A DNA stretch of 64,000 bases from Streptomyces sparsogenes (GTDB lineage Bacteria; Actinomycetota; Actinomycetes; Streptomycetales; Streptomycetaceae), in assembly GCF_001704635.1 (NCBI RefSeq), contig NZ_MAXF01000190.1, positions 1-64,000 of the forward strand. Direction: 5' to 3'. Position 1 is the first letter of the stretch, and every line of letters begins with the position of its first letter. The position numbers and the translations under genes were made by a program. The notes under the pieces were generated by a model, which did no database searches, had not been told where the DNA came from, and saw only the letters and a list, made by a program, of their open reading frames with translations. Shown in pieces: positions 19,006 through 28,772 of the stretch.

Positions 19006-19895
19006 GCGACACCGGCACCTACCACCTGCCCAAGGGGTCAGCGGGCGACGGCCCGTACGACCTCCTGGTCACGCCCGAGTCGGCGGGCTGGGGACACTCC
19101 GGCCTGCGGATCCTCACCCTGGCACCGGGGCAGACGCACACCCTGGCCACCGGGGACTCCGAGTTCCTGGTCCTGCCCCTGACCGGCGCCTGCACCGTCG
19201 TCGTCAACGGTGACACCTTCCCACTCGAAGGCCGCACCTGCGTGTTCGACTCGGTCACCGACTTCGCGTATCTGCCGCCCGAGTCGGAGGCCCTGATCAG
19301 CAGCACGTCCGGCGGGACGTTCGCGCTGCCCTCCGCCCGTACCGAGCGAGGCGGCCTCCCCGCTCGGTACGGGCGCAAGGAGGAGGTGCCCGTCGAGCTG
19401 CGCGGCGCCGGGGCGTGCTCGCGGCAAGTCAACAACTACTGCCTGCCCGGCACCTTCGAGGCCGGGCAACTGCTGGTGTGCGAGGTCCTCACGCCGGGCG
19501 GCAACTGGTCCTCGTACCCGCCCCACAAGCACGACCAGGCACGCACCGACGAGCACGGCGACCCGGTCGAGTCCGAACTGGAGGAGATCTACTACTTCCA
19601 GGTCGCGGGCGAGGGCGGCTTCGCCTATCAGCGGGTGTACGGCACCGACGAGCGGCCCATCGACGTGCTCGCCGAGGTCCGCTCGGGGGACACCGTGCTG
19701 ATCCCGCACGGCTGGCACGGCCCGTCGATCGCCGCGCCCGGCTACGACCTCTACTACCTCAACGTCATGGCGGGCCCCGGCCAGGACCGCGCCTGGCTGA
19801 TCTGCGACGACCCCGCCCACGCCTGGGTGCGCACCACCTGGGACGCACAGGACGTGGACGACCGCCTGCCCTTCGAAGGACCCGACCAGCGATGA
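19002..19895 (+). CDS. iolB: 5-deoxy-glucuronate isomerase
   Basis: A 297-residue two-lobed cupin that isomerises 5-deoxy-glucuronate to 5-dehydro-2-deoxy-gluconate. The C-terminal lobe keeps the metal-binding pattern PPHKHDQ, then EEIYYFQV and IPHGWHGP. The length matches the IolB family. The GTG start overlaps the previous stop codon (GTGA), and its own stop overlaps the iolD start (ATGA), so these genes are translated together. The product is the substrate of the IolC kinase encoded two genes upstream. Confidence 0.93.
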   Translation: MSDTGTYHLPKGSAGDGPYDLLVTPESAGWGHSGLRILTLAPGQTHTLATGDSEFLVLPLTGACTVVVNGDTFPLEGRTCVFDSVTDFAYLPPESEALISSTSGGTFALPSARTERGGLPARYGRKEEVPVELRGAGACSRQVNNYCLPGTFEAGQLLVCEVLTPGGNWSSYPPHKHDQARTDEHGDPVESELEEIYYFQVAGEGGFAYQRVYGTDERPIDVLAEVRSGDTVLIPHGWHGPSIAAPGYDLYYLNVMAGPGQDRAWLICDDPAHAWVRTTWDAQDVDDRLPFEGPDQR

Positions 19896-21781
19896 CCGAC
19901 AAGACCGTCCGCCTCACCACCGCCCAGGCCCTCGTCCGTTTCCTCGCCAACCAGTACAGCGAGCGCGACGGCCAGGAGCAGCGGTTGATCCCCGGGGTGT
20001 GGGGCATCTTCGGGCACGGCAACGTGGCCGGGATCGGGCAGGCGCTGCTGCAGGCCGCCGTCACCGAAGAGGCCGATCTCCCCTACTATCTGGCCCGCAA
20101 CGAGCAGGGCATGGTGCACGCGTCGGTGGCGTACGCGAAGATGCGCGACCGGCTGGCCACCTTCGCCTGCACGGCGTCCACCGGTCCCGGCTCCACCAAT
20201 ATGATCACCGGTGCGGCGCTGGCCACCACCAACCGGATCCCGGTCCTGCTGCTGCCCAGCGACATGTTCGCCACCCGGGTGGCCGAGCCGGTCCTCCAGC
20301 AGTTGGAGGACACCCGGGGCGGGGACGTCACGGTCAACGACGCCTTCCGGGCCGTGTCCAAGTATTTCGACCGCGTCTCGCGCCCGGAGCAGTTGATCCC
20401 GGCCGCGCTGGCCGCCATGCGGGTGCTCACCGACCCGGTCGAGACCGGTGCCGTCACCCTCGCGCTGCCGCAGGACGTGCAGGCGGAAGGCTACGACTGG
20501 CCTGTCTCCTTCTTCCGGCGCCGGGTGTGGCACGTGGGCCGCCCGGTGCCGGAGCCGGACGCCGTCGCCCGCGCCGCACGCCTGCTGCGGAACGCGAAGA
20601 AGCCCCTGATCGTGGCCGGTGGCGGCACCGTCTACTCCGGGGCCGCCACCGCCCTGCGCGCCTTCGCCGAGACCACCGGGATCCCGGTGGCCGACACCCA
20701 CGCGGGCAAGGGCGCGGTGCCCTGGGACCACCCGTACGCGGTCGGCGGCATCGGTTCCACCGGCTCGTACGCGGCCAACGAACTGGCCCGCGAGGCCGAT
20801 GTGGTCCTCGGCATCGGCACCCGCTACAGCGACTTCACCACCGCCAGCCACACCGTCTTCGGCGACCCGGACGTCAGGTTCGTCAACCTCAACGTCGCCC
20901 GCCTGGACGCCGTGAAACACTCCGCCGAGCCACTGGTGGCCGACGCCCGGCTCGGCATCCAGGCACTCGCCGAAGCCCTGGACGGCTGGGAGGTCGAGCC
21001 CGGGTACCGCGAGCACATCAGCCTCCTCATCGCCCGTACGCGGGAGATCGAGGCGGAGTGTTTCTCGCCCGGCCGCAACACCGGCGATCTGCCGGCCCAG
21101 ACGCAGATCCTCGGCGCCCTCAACGAAACCCTCGGCGACCGCGACGTGGTCATCAACGCGGCCGGTTCCATGCCCGGGGACCTGCAACAGCTGTGGCGGG
21201 CACGGGATCCGAAGGCCTACCACGTCGAGTACGCGTACTCCTGCATGGGCTACGAGGTCGCGGCCGGCCTGGGCGCCAAGATGGCCGACCCCTCGCGCGA
21301 GGTCGTCGTGCTCGTCGGCGACGGTTCGTATCTGATGATGGCCCAGGAGATCGCGACCATGGTGTCCGAGGGCCTGAAGATCATCGTCGTCCTGGTCCAG
21401 AACCACGGCTTCGCCTCCATCGGCTCCCTCTCCGAGTCCCTCGGCTCCCAGCGGTTCGGCACCAGATACCGCTACCGCGACGACGATTCCGGCCTCCTCG
21501 ACGGCGACATCCTGCCCGTCGACCTGGCCGCCAACGCCGCGTCGCTGGGCGCCGACGTCCTGCGCGCCACCTCGGTCGACGAGTTCCGCACCGCGATGGA
21601 GAAGGCGAAGGCCGCCGACCGCACCACCGTCGTGCACGTCGAGACCGACCTCTACGGGCCCAACCCGCCCGGACACGGCTGGTGGGACGTGCCCGTCAGC
21701 GAGGTGTCGGCGCTCGACTCCACCCGCGCCGCGTACGAGACGTACGCCGCCCACAAGCTCGCCCAGCACCACTATCTGTAA
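19892..21781 (+). CDS. iolD: 3D-(3,5/4)-trihydroxycyclohexane-1,2-dione hydrolase (ThDP-dependent)
   Basis: A 629-residue thiamine-diphosphate enzyme that opens the inositol-derived ring to 5-deoxy-glucuronate. The N-terminal Pyr domain has the catalytic Glu region (ARNEQGMVHASVAYAK), a central Rossmann domain contains PLIVAGGGTVYSGA, and the C-terminal PP domain has the ThDP motif VLVGDGSYLMMAQEI followed by LVQNHGFASIGSL. Its overall architecture resembles acetolactate synthase, but the extra N-terminal insertion (YSERDGQEQRLIPGVWGIFG) is characteristic of IolD. It overlaps iolB by four nucleotides. Confidence 0.94.
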   Translation: MTDKTVRLTTAQALVRFLANQYSERDGQEQRLIPGVWGIFGHGNVAGIGQALLQAAVTEEADLPYYLARNEQGMVHASVAYAKMRDRLATFACTASTGPGSTNMITGAALATTNRIPVLLLPSDMFATRVAEPVLQQLEDTRGGDVTVNDAFRAVSKYFDRVSRPEQLIPAALAAMRVLTDPVETGAVTLALPQDVQAEGYDWPVSFFRRRVWHVGRPVPEPDAVARAARLLRNAKKPLIVAGGGTVYSGAATALRAFAETTGIPVADTHAGKGAVPWDHPYAVGGIGSTGSYAANELAREADVVLGIGTRYSDFTTASHTVFGDPDVRFVNLNVARLDAVKHSAEPLVADARLGIQALAEALDGWEVEPGYREHISLLIARTREIEAECFSPGRNTGDLPAQTQILGALNETLGDRDVVINAAGSMPGDLQQLWRARDPKAYHVEYAYSCMGYEVAAGLGAKMADPSREVVVLVGDGSYLMMAQEIATMVSEGLKIIVVLVQNHGFASIGSLSESLGSQRFGTRYRYRDDDSGLLDGDILPVDLAANAASLGADVLRATSVDEFRTAMEKAKAADRTTVVHVETDLYGPNPPGHGWWDVPVSEVSALDSTRAAYETYAAHKLAQHHYL

Positions 21782-21792
21782 GGACACCTCAC

Positions 21793-23289
<1,497 letters not shown>

Positions 23290-23345
23290 TCCCCACCCCC
23301 AACTGATCCACGTCCCTGCCCGTCTCCCTCCCCGAAGGACACACC

Positions 23346-24296
23346 ATGGCAACGGCGCCATCCCCACTCCGCACCACCGCGGGCAATCTGTGCCTGGGCT
23401 CCGCCCCGGATTCCTGGGGCATCTGGTTTCCCGAGGACGAGCACCAGGTCCCGTACACCCGCTTCCTCGACGAGCTGGCCGAGGCCGGCTACCAGTGGCT
23501 GGAGCTCGGGCCGTACGGCTACCTGCCCACCGACCCCCGCCGGCTGAAGACGGAACTCGACGCCCGCGGCCTGCGGGTCTCCGGCGGCACCGCGTTCGGC
23601 GCGCTGCACCGCCCCGAGGCCTGGGACGACATGCTCGCCCACGTCCGGCAGGTGGCCGGGCTGACCGCCGCCGCGGGCGCCCACCACCTCGTGCTCATCC
23701 CGCCCATGTACCGGGACGAGAAGACCGGCGACTTCACCGAGCCGCCCGAGCTGACGCCCGAGCAGTGGGCGGGCTTCGGCCGCGCCGCCGACCGGCTGGG
23801 CAGGCTCCTCCTGGAGGAGTACGACGTGCGGCTGGTCGTCCACCCGCACGCCGACAGCCACATCCAGACCCAGCCCGAGATCGAGCGGCTGCTGAACGAG
23901 TCCGACAGCCGCTACACCAATCTCTGCCTGGACACCGGACACGTCGCCTACGGCGGGGGCGACAACCTCGACCTGATCCGCCGCTTCGGCGAGCGCGTCG
24001 GCTATGTCCACATCAAGCAGATGGACCCGACCGTCCTCGCCCAGGTGGCGGCCGAGAACCTCTCCTTCGGCGAGGCCGTCAGGCGCGGGGTGTGCGTCTC
24101 CCCGCCGGCGGGCGTGCCCGACCCCGCCGACGTGGTGTCCGCCCTGGCCGGGCTCGACGCAGAGCTGTTCGTTATCGTCGAGCAGGACCTCTACCCGTGC
24201 GCTCCCGACGTGCCGCTGCCCATCGCCGTACGCACCCGTGAGCACCTGGCCGGCTGCGGCCTCACCGGAACCCGACGCCCGAACATCAACCGGTAG
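23346..24296 (+). CDS. iolE: myo-inosose-2 dehydratase
   Basis: A 316-residue TIM-barrel protein of the AP endonuclease 2/xylose-isomerase-like family, expected to dehydrate 2-keto-myo-inositol to the diketone used by IolD. It opens with the typical CLGSAPDSWGIWFPED segment. Metal-site regions RLVVHPHADSHI, LCLDTGHVAYGGGD and VGYVHIKQMDP are visible, as is FVIVEQDLYP near the end. A good GAAGGA lies before the ATG. The gap of 56 nt after iolA contains no clear terminator, so the operon continues. Confidence 0.9.
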   Translation: MATAPSPLRTTAGNLCLGSAPDSWGIWFPEDEHQVPYTRFLDELAEAGYQWLELGPYGYLPTDPRRLKTELDARGLRVSGGTAFGALHRPEAWDDMLAHVRQVAGLTAAAGAHHLVLIPPMYRDEKTGDFTEPPELTPEQWAGFGRAADRLGRLLLEEYDVRLVVHPHADSHIQTQPEIERLLNESDSRYTNLCLDTGHVAYGGGDNLDLIRRFGERVGYVHIKQMDPTVLAQVAAENLSFGEAVRRGVCVSPPAGVPDPADVVSALAGLDAELFVIVEQDLYPCAPDVPLPIAVRTREHLAGCGLTGTRRPNINR

Positions 24297-24305
24297 GAGG
24301 CGGCC

Positions 24306-25739
24306 ATGGACGTCAGGGACGACGCGACTTCGGCCCCCACCCCCTCCCCCGCCGTCATGGACACCACCCCGCGGGCGGTGTCCCGGCGGCTGCGGGTCAT
24401 CACCGTCATCGCCACCTTCGGTGGTCTCCTCTTCGGCTATGACACCGGTGTCATCAACGGCGCCCTGCCCTACATGACCGACGACCTGGGGCTCACCCCG
24501 GTCACCGAGGGCATGGTCACCAGCTCGCTCCTCCTCGGTGCCGCGCTGGGCGCGGTCACCGGGGGCCGGCTGTCGGACGCGCGCGGACGGCGGCGCACCA
24601 TCCTCATCCTCGCCGTGCTGTTCTTCGTCGGCGCGCTGGGCTGCACGCTCGCCCCGACCACGGCGGTCATGGTCATGGCGCGGTTCGTGCTGGGCCTGGC
24701 CGTCGGTGGCGCTTCGGTGACGGTGCCCGTCTATCTCGCGGAGATCTCGCCCGCCGAGCGGCGCGGCGCCCTGGTCACCCGCAATGAACTCATGATCGTG
24801 AGCGGTCAGCTGCTGGCCTTCACCTCCAACGCGATCATCGCCCAGGTGGGCGGCGAGTCGGGCGGGATCTGGCGCTGGATGCTCGTGGTGGCCACGATCC
24901 CCGCCGTGGCGCTGTGGTTCGGCATGCTGGTGATGCCGGAGAGTCCGCGCTGGCTGGCCTCCCAGGCCCGTTTCTCCGAAGCGCTCGACGTGCTCAAGCA
25001 GGTGCGGTCGCAGGCGCGGGCCGAGGCGGAGCTGAGCGAGGTGTCCGCGCTCGCCGCCAGGGACGGGCAGGAGAGACTCGGTGGCTGGCAGGACATGAAG
25101 GCCACGCCCTGGGTCCGCAAGCTGATGTTCACCGGCTTCGGCATCGCGATCGTGCAGCAGATCACCGGCGTCAACACGATCATGTACTACGGCACCCAGA
25201 TCCTCACCGACGCCGGTTTCGCCTCGGACAGCGCGCTGACGGCGAACATCGCCAACGGTGTGATCTCGGTGCTGGCCACCTTCGTCGGCATCTGGCTGCT
25301 CGGCCGGGTCAACCGCCGCCCCATGCTGATGACCGGCCAGCTCGGCACCACCGGGGCGCTGCTGCTGATCGGCTTCTTCTCGCTGGTGCTGCCCTCCGGT
25401 GAGGGGCGCGCGTTCGCCGTGCTCGCCATGACCATCACCTTCCTCGCCTTCCAGCAGGGCGCGATCTCGCCGGTGACCTGGCTGATGCTCTCGGAGATCT
25501 TCCCGATGCGGATGCGCGGCTTCGGGATGGGCGTCGCGGCCGTGGTGCTGTGGCTGACCAACTTCGTGATCGGCCTGGTCTTCCCGTCCCTGGTCTCCGG
25601 CATCGGGATCTCCAACACCTTCTTCCTCTTCGTGGTGGCGGGCGTCTTCTCCCTCACCTTCGTCAAGCTCTACGTCCCCGAGACCAAGGGACGCAGCCTC
25701 GAAACCCTCGAAGCCGAGCTCCGAGCGCGTTTCTCCTGA
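24306..25739 (+). CDS. iolT: Sugar porter family MFS transporter, probable myo-inositol permease
   Basis: A 477-residue, 12-helix major facilitator of the sugar porter family. Signature motifs are GGLLFGYDTGVINGALPYM, the loop GRRRTIL, PESPRWLA, the QQITGVNTIMYYG substrate motif and the C-terminal PETKGRSLE. AGGAGG stands before the ATG. Its location between iolE and iolG strongly suggests proton-linked uptake of myo-inositol, the feedstock for the operon. Specificity is inferred from context; other sugars remain possible. Confidence 0.88.
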   Translation: MDVRDDATSAPTPSPAVMDTTPRAVSRRLRVITVIATFGGLLFGYDTGVINGALPYMTDDLGLTPVTEGMVTSSLLLGAALGAVTGGRLSDARGRRRTILILAVLFFVGALGCTLAPTTAVMVMARFVLGLAVGGASVTVPVYLAEISPAERRGALVTRNELMIVSGQLLAFTSNAIIAQVGGESGGIWRWMLVVATIPAVALWFGMLVMPESPRWLASQARFSEALDVLKQVRSQARAEAELSEVSALAARDGQERLGGWQDMKATPWVRKLMFTGFGIAIVQQITGVNTIMYYGTQILTDAGFASDSALTANIANGVISVLATFVGIWLLGRVNRRPMLMTGQLGTTGALLLIGFFSLVLPSGEGRAFAVLAMTITFLAFQQGAISPVTWLMLSEIFPMRMRGFGMGVAAVVLWLTNFVIGLVFPSLVSGIGISNTFFLFVVAGVFSLTFVKLYVPETKGRSLETLEAELRARFS

Positions 25740-25758
25740 CTTCCCAAGGAAACCCACC

Positions 25759-26778
25759 ATGACCGTACGTGTAGGTGTCATCGGCGCCGGAATGATCGGG
25801 CAGGACCACATCCGGCGGCTCACCGAGGTCGTCACCGGGGCCGCCGTCACCGCCGTGACCGACATCGACCAGACCCGCGCCACCCAGGTCGCCGCCCGTG
25901 TCGGCGCCGTCGCGCCGCCCACCGGGGCCGATCTGATCGGCTCCCCCGACGTGGACGCCGTGCTCGTCACCTCGTGGGGCCCCACCCACGCCGAGCACGT
26001 CCTCGCCGCCGTAGCCGCCGGCAAACCGGTGTTCTGCGAGAAGCCACTGGCCACCACCGCCGAGGACTGTCTGCGCATCGTGGAGGCCGAGCGCGCCCAC
26101 GGCCGCCGCCTGGTGCAGGTCGGCTTCATGCGCCGCTTCGACACGGGCTACCGCCGGATGAAGGAGGTCATCTCCTCCGGCGCCCTCGGCGCCCCGCTGA
26201 TCGTGCACTGCGCCCACCGCAACCCGACCGTCCCGGACGGCTACACCTCCGCGATGGCCGCGCAGGACACGGCCGTGCACGAGATCGACGTGCTGCGCTG
26301 GCTGCTCGACGACGAGATCGTCTCCGCCCAGGTGGTCACCCCCCGCGCCACCCGCAACCGGTTCGACCACCTCAAGGACCCGCAGATCATGTACTTCGAG
26401 ACGGCGAGCGGCATCCGCATCGACCTGGAGGTGTTCGTCAACTGCCGGTACGGCTACGACATCCAGTGCGAGACGGTCGCCGAGGAGGGCCTGGTGCGGC
26501 TGCCCGACCCGGCCTCCGTCGGCGTCCGCACCGCCGGCCGCCACGGCACCGCCGTCCCGCAGGACTGGAAGGACCGGTTCGCGGACGCCTTCGACACCGA
26601 GTTCCGCGAGTGGATCGCCGCGGTGGCGGCGGGCGCCGAACCCACCGGGCCGTCCGCCTGGGACGGCTACGCCGCCACCGTCATCACCGACGCCGCCGTC
26701 CGCTCCCTGGACACCGGCGGCCCGGTCGTCACCGTCGACATGAAGCCCCGCCCCGCGCTCTACGGAGGCACCGCGTGA
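25759..26778 (+). CDS. iolG: Inositol 2-dehydrogenase
   Basis: A 339-residue GFO/IDH/MocA oxidoreductase that oxidises myo-inositol to 2-keto-myo-inositol with NAD, the entry step of the pathway. N-terminal Rossmann motif VGVIGAGMIGQDHIRRL; catalytic Lys-bearing EKPLATT; and the substrate-domain segment VGFMRRFDTGYRRMK with the DTAVHEIDVLRW element containing the conserved Asp and His. AAGGA precedes the ATG. It overlaps the downstream iolH gene by four nucleotides. Whether it also accepts scyllo-inositol or D-chiro-inositol cannot be judged. Confidence 0.92.
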   Translation: MTVRVGVIGAGMIGQDHIRRLTEVVTGAAVTAVTDIDQTRATQVAARVGAVAPPTGADLIGSPDVDAVLVTSWGPTHAEHVLAAVAAGKPVFCEKPLATTAEDCLRIVEAERAHGRRLVQVGFMRRFDTGYRRMKEVISSGALGAPLIVHCAHRNPTVPDGYTSAMAAQDTAVHEIDVLRWLLDDEIVSAQVVTPRATRNRFDHLKDPQIMYFETASGIRIDLEVFVNCRYGYDIQCETVAEEGLVRLPDPASVGVRTAGRHGTAVPQDWKDRFADAFDTEFREWIAAVAAGAEPTGPSAWDGYAATVITDAAVRSLDTGGPVVTVDMKPRPALYGGTA

Positions 26779-27647
26779 AGATCGCCCTCGACCCGTACAT
26801 GTTCCGCGCGCTGCCGCTGGACGAGATGGTGCGCACCGTGGCCGAGCTGGGCTACGAGTACATCGAACTGTCCCCGCGCGCCGACTTCATGCCGTTCTTC
26901 CTGCACCCGCGGGCGGACGACGAGCGCGTCGCCGCGCTGAAGAGGTCCCTGCGCGCCCACGGGGTGCGGCTCTCCTCCGTACTGCCGCTGTACAAGTGGT
27001 CCTCCCCGGACGAGACGGAGCGGCAGGCCGCCGTCCGCTACTGGAAGCGGATGATCGAGATCACCGCGGACCTCGGGTGTCCGCTGATGAACTCGGAGTT
27101 CAACGGCCGCCCCGAGCGGGCCGCCGAGAGCGAGGCCGCCTTCTGGCGCTCCCTGGAGGAGCTGCTGCCGCTGTTCGAGCGCGAGGGCATCGCCCTGAAC
27201 CTGGAAGCGCATCCGGACGACTTCTGCGAGGAGAACACCCCGGCCGTGGACCTCGTCCGGGCGATCAACAAGCCGTGGGTCAACTACCTCTACTGCGCCC
27301 CGCACTCCTTCCACCTCTCCGGCGCCGACCCGGCGGCGGACATCGCGGCCATGCTGCGCTACGCGGGCGACAAGCTCCGGCACGTGCACATCGCGGACTC
27401 CTTCAACCACAAGGGGTCCTCGGGCCTGCGCTACATCCTCAACCCGCCCGGCACCCCGGCCCGGATCCACCAGCACCTGGACATCGGCCAGGGCGAGGTC
27501 GACTGGGACGCCTTCTTCGGCACCCTCCGCGAGCTGGAGTTCGACGGGGTCGCCACGGCCTGTGTGTTCGCCTGGGAGGAGCGGGCCCACGAGTCCTCGG
27601 CGTTCATGCTGGAGCGCATCCGCAAGGAGCTCGTCCCCCTCGCCTGA
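26775..27647 (+). CDS. iolH: IolH-type sugar phosphate isomerase/epimerase
   Basis: A 290-residue TIM-barrel protein of the xylose-isomerase-like superfamily, placed like iolH of other actinobacterial inositol clusters. Likely metal-binding segments are ALNLEAHPDDFCEENTP, YLYCAPHSFHLSG, LRHVHIADSFNH and the late DIGQGEVDWDAFF. The exact reaction of IolH is not settled; isomerisation or epimerisation of an inositol intermediate is assumed. The GTG start overlaps the iolG stop. It is the last gene of the operon, followed by a strong hairpin. Confidence 0.87.
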   Translation: MKIALDPYMFRALPLDEMVRTVAELGYEYIELSPRADFMPFFLHPRADDERVAALKRSLRAHGVRLSSVLPLYKWSSPDETERQAAVRYWKRMIEITADLGCPLMNSEFNGRPERAAESEAAFWRSLEELLPLFEREGIALNLEAHPDDFCEENTPAVDLVRAINKPWVNYLYCAPHSFHLSGADPAADIAAMLRYAGDKLRHVHIADSFNHKGSSGLRYILNPPGTPARIHQHLDIGQGEVDWDAFFGTLRELEFDGVATACVFAWEERAHESSAFMLERIRKELVPLA

Positions 27648-27664
27648 GCCGGGCTCCGGGGGCC

Positions 27665-27697
27665 GCGGACCGGCGGGCGCCAGGCCCGCCGGTCCGC
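27665..27697. terminator. Strong hairpin ending the iol operon
   Basis: A perfect 14-bp stem (arms 27665-27678 and 27684-27697, core GGACCGGCGGGC) with a 5-nt loop, 18 nt after the iolH stop. It lies between the iol operon and the convergent PPK2 gene and may serve both directions. No U-tract follows. Confidence 0.75.
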
Positions 27698-27769
27698 CAA
27701 CGGTGGCGGCCGCCGGCACCCGGCCGAACCGGGCCAGGCGGCGCTGCGGCGGGGTCGGGCCGGGGGCGG

Positions 27770-28612
27770 TCATGCTTCCGGGTCCGCGGCCGGATCCCCG
27801 CCCCGCGCCAGGAGCGAGGCCGCGTGGTCGGGCACGTAGGTCTGCAGGCGCCTGGGCGGCCGCTGGTATCCGGTGGGCGCGGGGCGGGGCGGCAGGGTCA
27901 GGTCCGGCAGCGGGATGTCACCGTAGGGCACGGTGGACAGCAGGTGGGCGATCATGTTGATGCGGGCCGCGCGCTTCTCGTCGGCCTCGACGACGTACCA
28001 GGGGGCCTCGGGAATGTCGGTGCGCGCGAACATCTCGTCCTTGGCCCGGGAGTACGCCTCCCAGCGCGTGATGGACTCCAGGTCCATCGCCGAGATCTTC
28101 CAGCGCCGGGTGGGATCGCTCAGCCGTTTGCGGAACCGCTTCTCCTGCACCGCGTCGCTGACCGAGAACCAGTACTTGCGCAGCAGGATCCCGTCCTCGA
28201 CCAGCAGCCGCTCGAACACCGGGCACTGGCGCAGGAAGCGCTGGTACTCCTCCTCGGTGCAGAAGCCCATGACGCGTTCGACGCCGGCGCGGTTGTACCA
28301 ACTGCGGTCGAACAGCACGATCTCCCCCGCGGCGGGGAGCTGCGCGGCGTGGCGCTGGAAGTACCACTGGGTGCGTTCCCGCTCGGTCGGCACCGGAAGG
28401 GCGACGATCCGCGCCACGCGCGGGTTCAGACGTTCGGTGACCCGCTTGATCGCGCCACCCTTGCCGGCCGCGTCACGCCCCTCGAAGACCACCACCAGCC
28501 GCTGCCCCTCGGCCCGCACCCACTCCTGGAGCTTGACGAGTTCGATCTGCAGACGGCGCAGCTCTTTCTCGTACCGGGCCCGGGGCAGCCGGCCGGAGCC
28601 GCGCTCGCCCAT
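27770..28612 (-). CDS. ppk2: Polyphosphate kinase 2
   Basis: A 280-residue PPK2-family enzyme that transfers phosphate between inorganic polyphosphate and nucleotides. The P-loop is FEGRDAAGKGG, the Walker B-like segment is VLFDRSWYNRAGVERVMGFC and the lid region is SDPTRRWKISAMDLESI. Family-typical start RLPRARYEKELRRLQIELVK places the N-terminus at the ATG used; no good ribosome-binding site is seen there, so it may be leaderless. Class assignment (NDP- or NMP-phosphorylating) is not certain, although a single short domain fits class I. It diverges from the GH65 gene and fits an energy-stress island. Confidence 0.92.
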   Translation of the reverse strand: MGERGSGRLPRARYEKELRRLQIELVKLQEWVRAEGQRLVVVFEGRDAAGKGGAIKRVTERLNPRVARIVALPVPTERERTQWYFQRHAAQLPAAGEIVLFDRSWYNRAGVERVMGFCTEEEYQRFLRQCPVFERLLVEDGILLRKYWFSVSDAVQEKRFRKRLSDPTRRWKISAMDLESITRWEAYSRAKDEMFARTDIPEAPWYVVEADEKRAARINMIAHLLSTVPYGDIPLPDLTLPPRPAPTGYQRPPRRLQTYVPDHAASLLARGGDPAADPEA

Positions 28613-28772
28613 GGGACCAGTGTCGCATCGGTCGGGCCGCTCCGCCGCCCCTCGCGCGCGCCCCGGGCTGACACCGCGCGGGGGCCGGGGCAGGGTGGAA
28701 GCACACAGCGCACCGGGAAGGGCGGTGGTCGTGGTGGAGCTGCCCGCGGCGGGCCCGGGACGGGGATGACGC